IMG/VR virus record: IMGVR_UViG_3300033153_003750
Coordinates: 1 to 35,680 of that record
Origin: a virus
DNA length: 35,680 bases
Strand: one strand, 5' to 3'
Positions 1 through 6,521 of the stretch are shown piece by piece; position 1 is the first letter of the stretch, and every line of letters starts with the position of its first letter. The notes under the pieces are model-generated. The model had not been told where the DNA came from. It was given only the letters and a program-made list of their open reading frames with translations, and searched no databases. The position numbers and the translations under genes are program-made.

Positions 1-1599
1 CAAAACGCACTAAACAACATTAATACATCAACAGGTATCATATTGCCTCATGGTGTGAAAATGGAAAGTGAGTACCCTGCTAACAACGTTGCATTTAAGG
101 AGGCTATTGATGACTTTGATACAGCGATTGCAAGGGCTTTGCTTGTGCCAAATTTGCTCGGAGTATCGCCTCAGGGTAATGTCGGTTCGTATTCCCAATC
201 AACAAATCAGCTTGAAGCTTTCTTGTGGACATTGGAAGCTGATGCAATACGACTTGAAGAAACAATCAACGAGCAATTGTTTAGACAGTTGGCAAAGGTA
301 AACTTTGGTGATGATGGATACCCTCGCTTTAAATTTAAACCTGCATCAGGAACTAAGAAGCTTGAACTTATAACTTCATGGAAAGAATTAGTTAGTGCCG
401 GTGCTGCTAAACATACTGAAAGTGATGAAGAACATTTACGTGAGCTACTTGATTTTCCAGAAGCAGGTGAGGAGATTAAACCTAATGTTGCAGATGTCGG
501 TAGAATTGGAAACGAAGATAATAATCCAGATGGTGAAAGTAATAACGATGATAATAGTGATAGCAACAATAACGATGATGGTGATGTAGAAGATAAAGAT
601 CCATTAGACGATGAAGAAGATATGGCTGCTAAAGAAAAAGCCGAAAAGGAAAAGCAAGCCAAAACTGATTCAACTATTATTGGTAAAGGTCTGGTTACTG
701 TTGGTGCATTTAGTAAAGCATTAAAACGTGTTGACTTTGCAGCTATTGCTAAAAAGACTGATACTACTACAGAAGAATTTACTGCTCGTACTGCAAGCGT
801 GATGGATAGCATTATTGATGATCTAATTACTAAAGCTAAAAGTGGTGGTGATTTAAGTGAAGACATTACTAATAACATTAAATTATTAAAAGTTAACCCT
901 AAACTAAAACGTAAACTTAATACTGCACAAACTGCAATGCTTCGTTCAGGTTTTAAAGAAGGTACAAGTGAAGCAAGTAGTGAAGTTAACAAAGCAAAGA
1001 ACTCAGACTTTTCACGCAACATTGATATGGAACGTATTAATTTAATTGCTGATGATTACTTTAAGATAACTGCATTTAAGATAACAGGTAACTTAACAAC
1101 TGATGCTGTTAGCATTATTGAACAGGCTATCTTGAATGGTGCGCGTTATGATAAAACGTGGAATCAAGTTGAGACAGATATATACCAGACCTTTGCAACT
1201 AAAGGTATGATTTCACCTGAACAGGCAGTGGAAGCTTTAGGTGAGGCATTAGGTGTTGATAATCCTGATGCACGTTTACGAACTATTACTAGAACTGGAA
1301 CGTTTGATGCTATTAACACTGCACGACAAGAATACTTTAATGATCCTTCGTTAGGTGGTTTTGTTGTTGGTTTTGAATACAGTGCTATATTAGATGATAG
1401 AACTACACAAATTTGTAGACATTTAGATGATGATGATCGTGGAAACCATAGTAAGAAGTGGTATGAAAGCAATGCAAGCTTCACTCCACCTAATCATTAT
1501 AATTGTCGTTCACTATTAATACCTGTTACAACGGCTGATGAAGAAACGTTTGTTGAAGGTGGTGAACCTGAAATGCAGCCTCAAGAAGGTTTTCGTTAA
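1..1599 (+). CDS. Portal (Mu gp29/DUF935-like) fused to MuF-type head morphogenesis protein, 5' partial
   Basis: The frame is open from base 1, so the N-terminus lies outside the window; 532 residues are visible. Residues 1-120 resemble the C-terminal part of Mu gp29-type portals, including the stretch IARALLVPNLLGVSPQGN and a following helix with LEETINEQLFRQL. Residues about 160-205 form a very acidic Asp/Glu/Asn linker. The C-terminal part ends in a MuF (Mu gp30/SPP1 gp7) signature: LDDRTTQICRH (C472, H474) followed by PPNHYNCRSL (H499, C502). In Mu these two functions are separate genes; here one uninterrupted frame carries both. The portal is the DNA entry channel of the capsid and MuF proteins are minor head proteins needed for assembly. 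Family assignment is strong; the fusion could only be doubted if a sequencing error joined two frames. Confidence 0.85.
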   Translation, partial: QNALNNINTSTGIILPHGVKMESEYPANNVAFKEAIDDFDTAIARALLVPNLLGVSPQGNVGSYSQSTNQLEAFLWTLEADAIRLEETINEQLFRQLAKVNFGDDGYPRFKFKPASGTKKLELITSWKELVSAGAAKHTESDEEHLRELLDFPEAGEEIKPNVADVGRIGNEDNNPDGESNNDDNSDSNNNDDGDVEDKDPLDDEEDMAAKEKAEKEKQAKTDSTIIGKGLVTVGAFSKALKRVDFAAIAKKTDTTTEEFTARTASVMDSIIDDLITKAKSGGDLSEDITNNIKLLKVNPKLKRKLNTAQTAMLRSGFKEGTSEASSEVNKAKNSDFSRNIDMERINLIADDYFKITAFKITGNLTTDAVSIIEQAILNGARYDKTWNQVETDIYQTFATKGMISPEQAVEALGEALGVDNPDARLRTITRTGTFDAINTARQEYFNDPSLGGFVVGFEYSAILDDRTTQICRHLDDDDRGNHSKKWYESNASFTPPNHYNCRSLLIPVTTADEETFVEGGEPEMQPQEGFR

Positions 1600-1808
1600 T
1601 GCTAACTGATAAGCAACAGAGCCAGTTAAGGTACGAATTAAAACGTAGGTTTATGCTTAACGTTGAACAAGGTCTTGATGATGCTATTAATCAAGTTATG
1701 TTTAAAGGAATTAATTTAGGAGATATGGTTACAATAGAACTAAGATTGCAATCACACGTACTAGGTAAAACTAAAGAAGGTCAAATACAATTGGAGCAAG
1801 TTAAGTGA
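1599..1808 (+). CDS. Small hypothetical protein in head operon
   Basis: 69 residues, not recognised. The start ATG shares a base with the stop of the portal/MuF gene (TAATG), and the end overlaps the next GTG start, so it is translationally coupled on both sides. It is a soluble, mixed-charge protein with no cysteine, signal or membrane segment. An N-terminal amphipathic helix (QQSQLRYELKRRFMLNVEQ) is likely. It may be a small head accessory protein, but nothing visible proves this. Confidence 0.75.
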   Translation: MLTDKQQSQLRYELKRRFMLNVEQGLDDAINQVMFKGINLGDMVTIELRLQSHVLGKTKEGQIQLEQVK

Positions 1809-2329
1809 TTATTATATGTCCATCAGTACCACATACAGGACATCACTTTATGAAGTCTCGTATATTTAAAAGCTATGATGTTAGATCGCCTTTAGATGAT
1901 ACGTTAAGTAGCAAGTGTGCTCTTATGGGACATTTTGATTATAAGTTTTCATTAGCATGGGGATACTGGATGCAACAAGAAAACGTTCAAATTATAATCC
2001 CATTAAGGCATCCCGCTAGATGTTTAGCTTCATTTAATAAAAGAAACACTATTAACTCAACATACGAAAGTTATTGCAGACAATGGGATACGCTTATAAG
2101 TATGACTCGCAAATTAAGTAACATTATGTATCTGCATTTAGATGATAAAGTAATTAGAGATAAACAAGCAAAAGCTATTCTTGAAGTAATAGGGTTGAGC
2201 CATGATGTTGATTGGTCTGTTGCAACTGAAACAGGTTCAAAGCATGGTACACATGAAATAGAGATAAGCGATACACTGTTAGAGAATGTTCCAGAAAAAT
2301 TTATTAACTTTTACAATAGCAAAATGTGA
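1805..2329 (+). CDS. Sulfotransferase-like P-loop protein
   Basis: 174 residues, starting with GTG at 1805 that overlaps the previous stop. The N-terminus IIICPSVPHTGHHFMK resembles the 5'-phosphosulfate loop of sulfotransferases (consensus near PxxGTTW), and IIIPLRHPARCLASFNKR around residue 60 resembles the 3'-phosphate motif with its Arg, Pro and Ser. Enzymes of this family move a sulfuryl group from PAPS to a sugar hydroxyl or Tyr. The protein is short for the family (usually 250 or more) and the catalytic residue is not certain. It lies directly before two radical SAM genes and inside the capsid operon, which suggests virion or glycan modification. It could instead be another P-loop nucleotide-binding protein; the call rests on two short motifs. 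Confidence 0.5.
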   Translation: MIIICPSVPHTGHHFMKSRIFKSYDVRSPLDDTLSSKCALMGHFDYKFSLAWGYWMQQENVQIIIPLRHPARCLASFNKRNTINSTYESYCRQWDTLISMTRKLSNIMYLHLDDKVIRDKQAKAILEVIGLSHDVDWSVATETGSKHGTHEIEISDTLLENVPEKFINFYNSKM

Positions 2330-2338
2330 GGCAGTTAT

Positions 2339-3022
2339 ATGAATACTATTCATCAAATTGAAATAACTTCACGTTGTAACTTACGATGTAAGTATTGCGT
2401 TCACCCGCACATGCAACGTACTAAAGAAGATATGAATTTAGAAACGTTTGAACGTTCACTGTATTGGGTAAAACGTTTTGTTAGTTATGGTACACAAGGT
2501 ACAGAACTTAACTTAGCTGGTATCGGTGAAAGTACTATGCACCCTGACTTCAACTTATACGTTGCAATGGCGCGTGAAGCATTAGGTAATAAACGAAACT
2601 TAATACTTGCTACCAATGGCGTTTCATTAACTGATGAACATGTTGAAACATTAAAACGTTATAACGTGTTTACATGGGTTAGTTTGCATCGTCCTGAAAA
2701 GGCTGGCATTGCTGTTAACATGTTGAAGAAAGCTGGTGTGTTGAAAGGTGTTAGTGCTGATCCAGCTATCGCTTCTGTTGATTGGGCTGGTCAAGTTGAG
2801 TGGGAAGTTACTGCTGCTAGTGGTGTTTGCACTTGGATAAGAGATAACATGTTTTTTATATATGCTGATGGTCGCGTTACTAAGTGTTGTTTTGATGGTG
2901 AAGGAAAAGGTGTTGTTGGTCATGTTAACGATTTAAACTTATGGACTGTTCACAATACACCTTATGAACTTTGTGATAAATGTCATTTAGATTCAAACAT
3001 AGCCAAGGTAGCTATAGCATGA
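2339..3022 (+). CDS. Radical SAM protein with SPASM-like C-terminus (copy 1)
   Basis: 227 residues. C13-x3-C17-x2-C20 in EITSRCNLRCKYC is the radical SAM [4Fe-4S] motif; LNLAGIGEST matches the glycine-rich GGE strand and ILATNG the next strand. The C-terminal part has C164, a DGRVTKCCFD segment (C183, C184) and CDKC (C212, C215), the pattern of a shortened SPASM or twitch domain holding an auxiliary cluster. SPASM enzymes usually modify peptides or activate proteins, and some act on sugars; the substrate here is unknown. The start ATG follows a GAGG-type ribosome site (gtgaggcagttatatg). The next gene, which starts inside its stop codon, is a paralogue. Fold assignment is confident; reaction is not. 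Confidence 0.9.
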   Translation: MNTIHQIEITSRCNLRCKYCVHPHMQRTKEDMNLETFERSLYWVKRFVSYGTQGTELNLAGIGESTMHPDFNLYVAMAREALGNKRNLILATNGVSLTDEHVETLKRYNVFTWVSLHRPEKAGIAVNMLKKAGVLKGVSADPAIASVDWAGQVEWEVTAASGVCTWIRDNMFFIYADGRVTKCCFDGEGKGVVGHVNDLNLWTVHNTPYELCDKCHLDSNIAKVAIA

Positions 3023-3714
3023 GCGTTCAAGTAACAAGAATACATCAAATTGAAATTACAAATGAATGTAATCTTGCTTGTGAATATTGTCCACACTCTA
3101 AAATGCAACGACCTAAACAACACATGAACTTTGAAACGTTTAAGCAAGCTATGGCTCATGTTGATTACTATGATAAAAAAGGTACACAACCTGAACTAAG
3201 TTTAACGGGTATGGGCGAAAGCTTTTTAAACCCACTGTTTATTGATATGTGTCATATAGCTAGAGAGACTTATCATAAACGTATATTACTTTCAACAAAT
3301 GGTATTAAGGTCAGTGAAGAAGAAATTAAAGAACTTGCTGATTTAAATATTGAATTATATGTATCACTACATAGACCTGAACGAGCAAAGAAAACAATCG
3401 ACTTAGCTATTAAGCATGGTATTTTAAAAACAGTTAACGCATGTTTCGTAACATCATCACTTAACTGGGCTGGTCAAGTTGAGTGGGAAGAAACTGCACC
3501 CGTTGTAGATTGTATTTATTTAAAAGAAGGCTATGCTACTGTATTAGCAAATGGTGATATAACTACATGTTGTTTCGACTATGAGGGTTATCACATATCA
3601 GGCAATGTTAATAATAAAGTTGGAAATTTATTAATAAATCAGGGTAAACTGTGCAAAGACTGTTCACAAGTCATACCCGATAACATTAATGATGAACAAG
3701 TTGCGATTGCATAA
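3019..3714 (+). CDS. Radical SAM protein with SPASM-like C-terminus (copy 2)
   Basis: 231 residues from the ATG at 3019, chosen because it overlaps the preceding stop as ATGA; the frame is open further upstream to a TTG at 2980 but that lies inside the paralogue. C17-x3-C21-x2-C24 (CNLACEYC) binds the catalytic cluster; LTGMGESF is the GGE-like strand; DITTCCFDYEG and a final CKDC correspond to the auxiliary-cluster region of copy 1. Both copies share IHQIEIT, YVSLHRPE or WVSLHRPE, the distinctive WAGQVEWE segment, and a terminal VAIA. They clearly arose by duplication and have since diverged. They may form a heterodimer or act in sequence on one substrate. It ends 12 bases before the protease gene. 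Confidence 0.9.
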   Translation: MSVQVTRIHQIEITNECNLACEYCPHSKMQRPKQHMNFETFKQAMAHVDYYDKKGTQPELSLTGMGESFLNPLFIDMCHIARETYHKRILLSTNGIKVSEEEIKELADLNIELYVSLHRPERAKKTIDLAIKHGILKTVNACFVTSSLNWAGQVEWEETAPVVDCIYLKEGYATVLANGDITTCCFDYEGYHISGNVNNKVGNLLINQGKLCKDCSQVIPDNINDEQVAIA

Positions 3715-3726
3715 GAGGTAATTACT

Positions 3727-4746
3727 ATGGAACTTACTGCTGAGATATTTGCCGTTGGACAATGGAACGGTATGAATTTTGAAAAAGAAGATTTGAATTT
3801 AATGTCTGCTGCATTTAATTCATTAAAGGAAGTTCACAAAGTACCTTTGAAATTTGGTCATAATGATGAACAACCTTTTACTGATGGCCAACCTGCAATT
3901 GGATGGGTTGGTGAAGTATGGGTTGAAGGAACTAAGCTTATGGCTAAGTTCATTGATATTCCAGAAGTCGTATATACTGCATTGCAGAATAAATTATATA
4001 AACATGTATCCGTTGAATTGGATATGGGAGTTGAACATAAAGGAAATTATTATACATGGGTGTTGTCTGGTGTTGCGTTGCTCGGTGCGGATATACCGGC
4101 TGTTAATACGCTTGCTGATTTGACAAGCTTTATGAGTAAAGATGATGAACTATCCTTTAAAAAACGTGTTGTGTTTACTGCAACATATATTGAAACTAAA
4201 AAAGAGGACAAAGTTATGTCTGATAGTGAAGAAGTAATTGCACTAAAAGCTCAACTAGCCGCTTCACGTGTCGAAACTGAAAAGTTAGCTACAACAAATA
4301 TGTCTCTTGAAAAAGATCGTATTGAAAATAAAGCTAAGTTTGCAGCACATGAAAAAGCTGAATCACATCGTAAAGATGTTGAATCACGAAGCTTATTAGC
4401 TGCTAAGTTAGATGCAATGGTGCAGGATAAAAAGATTGCTCCGTTTACTCGTGAAGATTTTCTTAACGAATACGACAATGCAAAAGATAAATCAATGGTT
4501 GTATTTTCAGTTGATAAACTTGAAAAAACTATTGATGCTAATCCTGCTTATTTTGGTGCTGAACAAGCACGTAACAAAGCTGATAAGCTTAAAAACGAAG
4601 ATGGTAAAACAGCAAGTGAAATTGTTGTTGAACGTACTCGTGAATACATGGCTAAGAATGGTGAGAAGAACTTTGCAGTTGCTAAGACCGCAATCCTTCA
4701 AGCTGATTTAGAATTAGCTAATAGCTACACTAAGATGGAGGGTTAA
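3727..4746 (+). CDS. Mu gpI-like prohead protease with C-terminal scaffold
   Basis: 339 residues. Residues 1-140 match the Mu gpI protease type: LKFGHND with H45 and KHVSVEL with S95 are the likely catalytic His and Ser, in the family order and spacing. Residues 164-339 are charged and helical (ALKAQLAASRVETEKL and onward), typical of scaffold. The protease cleaves scaffold and itself during head maturation. An in-frame ATG at 4216 (residue 164) is preceded by AGAGGA, so the scaffold half can be made alone, as with gpI/gpZ in Mu. The gene starts at an ATG after AAGAGGTAATTACT. Confidence 0.85.
   Translation: MELTAEIFAVGQWNGMNFEKEDLNLMSAAFNSLKEVHKVPLKFGHNDEQPFTDGQPAIGWVGEVWVEGTKLMAKFIDIPEVVYTALQNKLYKHVSVELDMGVEHKGNYYTWVLSGVALLGADIPAVNTLADLTSFMSKDDELSFKKRVVFTATYIETKKEDKVMSDSEEVIALKAQLAASRVETEKLATTNMSLEKDRIENKAKFAAHEKAESHRKDVESRSLLAAKLDAMVQDKKIAPFTREDFLNEYDNAKDKSMVVFSVDKLEKTIDANPAYFGAEQARNKADKLKNEDGKTASEIVVERTREYMAKNGEKNFAVAKTAILQADLELANSYTKMEG
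4216..4746 (+). CDS. Nested scaffold protein (internal in-frame start of protease gene)
   Basis: 176 residues beginning MSDSEEVIALKAQLAASRVE. The ATG at 4216 lies 7 bases after the AGAGGA at 4203-4208, an excellent ribosome site inside a coding region. The product would be the helical scaffold half only, as in Mu gene Z nested in gene I and lambda Nu3 nested in C. Family precedent plus the ribosome site support it; expression itself cannot be seen. Confidence 0.6.
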   Translation: MSDSEEVIALKAQLAASRVETEKLATTNMSLEKDRIENKAKFAAHEKAESHRKDVESRSLLAAKLDAMVQDKKIAPFTREDFLNEYDNAKDKSMVVFSVDKLEKTIDANPAYFGAEQARNKADKLKNEDGKTASEIVVERTREYMAKNGEKNFAVAKTAILQADLELANSYTKMEG

Positions 4747-4749
4747 GCT

Positions 4750-5097
4750 ATGAGTTATTTAGAAAGCATTCCCGTTATTGCTGGTGCTGACTTAACAGCA
4801 AAGCAATATAAATGTGTTGCTGTTGCTGGTACTATTGCGGCTGATGGAACTGCAATTGGATTACTACAAAACAAGCCTAATACTGGTCGTGATGCTACGG
4901 TTGGTTATGCAGGTCGTTCACGTTTTGTTGCTTCTGATACGGTTGCGGCTGGTGCGTTGTTAACACCAACAACAAATGGTTTCATGGTCACGGTTGGTTC
5001 TGGTGATCCATGTTTTGGACGCGCACTAAGCGCAGTTGCATCAGGTGGTATTGGTGAAGGTATTTTTAACTTTGCTAATGGCTTACTAATCGCTTAA
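4750..5097 (+). CDS. Head decoration/capsid cement protein
   Basis: 115 residues, small, rich in Gly, Ala and Thr, with no charged helices: the profile of lambda gpD/DUF2190-like capsid cement proteins. The segment LTAKQYKCVAVAG and later GDPCFGRALSAVASGGIGEG fit that family. It lies between protease/scaffold and major capsid, the standard place for decoration proteins. The start follows GGAGGG at 4737-4742. It probably binds the capsid surface after expansion to stabilise it. The fold family is inferred from composition and position. Confidence 0.75.
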   Translation: MSYLESIPVIAGADLTAKQYKCVAVAGTIAADGTAIGLLQNKPNTGRDATVGYAGRSRFVASDTVAAGALLTPTTNGFMVTVGSGDPCFGRALSAVASGGIGEGIFNFANGLLIA

Positions 5098-5111
5098 TAG
5101 GAGTATTCATT

Positions 5112-6068
5112 ATGGGTGCTACATCACAAGACTTACATATTGACACTGCTCTTTCAGAAGTAGCGTTAGGGTATCGACCAGAAGGCTTTATTGCCGATAT
5201 GATCATGCCTATTGTAAATGTCTCTAAACAATCTGATCACTACGTTATTTGGAGTCGTGCTGATCGTTTACGAAAGCATGATACTAAACGTGCTCCTGCT
5301 ACAGAAGCAAAACGTATCGAAGAAAATGTAAGTTCAGAAACGTACTACGCAAACAACTACGCATTGAAATCATCAATTCCAATTGAAGACTTTAAAAATG
5401 CTGATCCAATTTACCTTGATAATTTAAACAATGGTAAAACTGAATTAGTTATGGATGGTCTGTTAATTGATTGGGAAGTGCGTGTTGCTAACCAAGTAAC
5501 TTCTGGTTCAAACGTTGGTTCATACAGTGCTGTTGCATCTGCATGGAACGATGGTGCGGCTGGTTCAGATCCAATTGGTGATATTAATGTTATGTTAGAT
5601 AACGTTCAATACTCAACTGGTAAACGTCCTAACCGCTTAACGTTTGGTTTAAAAGCTTGGCAAGTATTCCGTCGTCATTCCGATGTTCGTAACATTATCT
5701 TCGGTAATAATAACGGTGGTGGTTATGCATCTATCGCTCAAGTCAAAGATTTATTTGAAATCGAAGATTTGCAAGTTGGTGGTGCTTTCCAGAATACGGC
5801 TGGTGAAGGTTTAACTGAAAACTTATCTGCAATTTGGGATGATCATATCTTAGCTCACGTAACACCAATGAGTGCAAGTAAAGATCGTCCTTCGTTTGCT
5901 TATTCGTTCCGTTGGAATCAAGCTGGTTTACCTAACTTTCAAGTTGAGCGTCACCCTTACGATACTAAACGTAAGGCGCAAGATTTGGAAATTGGTTACT
6001 ACCAAGATGAAAAAGTTACTGGAGCAGAGTATGGCTTCTTGTTAACTAACGTAACAAGTTCTTCTTAA
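5112..6068 (+). CDS. Major capsid protein
   Basis: 318 residues after a strong AGGAG site. The opening (LSEVALGYRPEGFIADMIMP), the DHYVIWSRADRLR strand and the central segment NRLTFGLKAWQVFRRH are characteristic of major capsid proteins of Mu-like and marine siphoviruses with the HK97 fold. Length fits (typically 300-350). There is no long N-terminal delta domain, consistent with a separate scaffold. A hairpin terminator follows directly, which would give abundant short mRNA for the capsid genes upstream. Confidence 0.9.
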   Translation: MGATSQDLHIDTALSEVALGYRPEGFIADMIMPIVNVSKQSDHYVIWSRADRLRKHDTKRAPATEAKRIEENVSSETYYANNYALKSSIPIEDFKNADPIYLDNLNNGKTELVMDGLLIDWEVRVANQVTSGSNVGSYSAVASAWNDGAAGSDPIGDINVMLDNVQYSTGKRPNRLTFGLKAWQVFRRHSDVRNIIFGNNNGGGYASIAQVKDLFEIEDLQVGGAFQNTAGEGLTENLSAIWDDHILAHVTPMSASKDRPSFAYSFRWNQAGLPNFQVERHPYDTKRKAQDLEIGYYQDEKVTGAEYGFLLTNVTSSS

Positions 6069-6083
6069 TAACTTGTTAATATT

Positions 6084-6121
6084 GGCCTGTATGGTTTGGT
6101 TAAGCTATACAGGTCTTTTTT
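6084..6121 (+). terminator. Rho-independent terminator after major capsid gene
   Basis: A perfect 7-bp stem CCTGTAT (6086-6092) with ATACAGG (6107-6113), extendable by G-U and G-C pairs on both ends, is followed by TCTTTTTT. It lies 16 bases after the capsid stop. It probably reduces but does not abolish transcription into the genes downstream, as no clear promoter follows. Confidence 0.85.
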
Positions 6122-6143
6122 AAAATAACTCTGGAGAATTGTT

Positions 6144-6314
6144 ATGGCACTGGCAAAACATGATTTAGATAAACCTGTTGAAGAAACTGTTGAAGAAGAA
6201 GTTGTTTTAGAAACTGAAACTGAAACTGAAACTGAAACTGAAACTGAAACTGAAACTGAAACTGTTGAAGAAGACGTTGCTTTAGAAAATAAAACTGAAA
6301 CTGAAACTAAGTAA
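6144..6314 (+). CDS. Small acidic protein with (Glu-Thr)9 repeat
   Basis: 56 residues: MALAKHDLDKPVEETVEEEV, then nine Glu-Thr dipeptides at residues 23-40 and an acidic tail ending in more ET pairs. The ATG follows CTGGAGAATTGTT, a good ribosome site, and the stop is followed at once by the AAGGAG of the next gene. The dipeptide run is encoded by an exact tandem hexanucleotide. The protein is strongly negative and probably unfolded. Function unknown; its place after the capsid gene suggests a head accessory or linker role. Confidence 0.75.
   Translation: MALAKHDLDKPVEETVEEEVVLETETETETETETETETETVEEDVALENKTETETK
6210..6263 (+). repeat. Tandem repeat (GAAACT)x9
   Basis: Nine perfect copies of a 6-base unit in frame with the 6144-6314 gene, encoding Glu-Thr each time. 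Further imperfect copies lie at 6295-6308. Because the unit is a multiple of three, slippage would change length without shifting frame. Confidence 0.97.
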
Positions 6315-6325
6315 GGAGAACTATC

Positions 6326-6496
6326 ATGGCACTTACACCAAGTCACTCTGACGAAAACCGAAGTAAAGTTCTTAACTCAATTAAAAAGATTGGAAAAGAA
6401 GGCACTGCACAAGCTGCTGATAAGTTGAAAGAACAATTTAACATCGGTGATAAGCAGAACATTGCTACACCTAATAACAAAATTATTAAAGCTTAA
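6326..6496 (+). CDS. Small basic hypothetical protein
   Basis: 56 residues, starting MALTPSHSDENRSKVLNSIK after the ribosome site AAGGAGAACTATC. Helical and Lys-rich, with no cysteine, signal or membrane segment. It sits 11 bases after the acidic Glu-Thr protein, has the same length and shares the MAL opening. The opposite charge of the two neighbours could allow pairing, but this is speculation. Not recognised. Confidence 0.7.
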   Translation: MALTPSHSDENRSKVLNSIKKIGKEGTAQAADKLKEQFNIGDKQNIATPNNKIIKA

Positions 6497-6521
6497 ATTT
6501 ATATTAACTGGAGAAAACATT

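Noticed and set aside
207-1022. Long minus-strand open frame antisense to the portal/MuF gene
   Set aside because: Ser/Leu-rich antisense shadow of a well-supported gene, no ribosome site and no family match.
2980-3018. Upstream TTG extension of the second radical SAM gene
   Set aside because: It lies inside the first copy and the ATGA overlap at 3019 gives a coupled start aligned with the first copy's N-terminus.
6210-6263. Possible CRISPR-like array
   Set aside because: The unit is six bases with no spacers; it is a coding microsatellite.
6065-6346. Minus-strand frame rich in Ser-Val repeats
   Set aside because: It is the reverse complement of the (GAAACT)9 repeat and crosses a terminator and two rightward genes.
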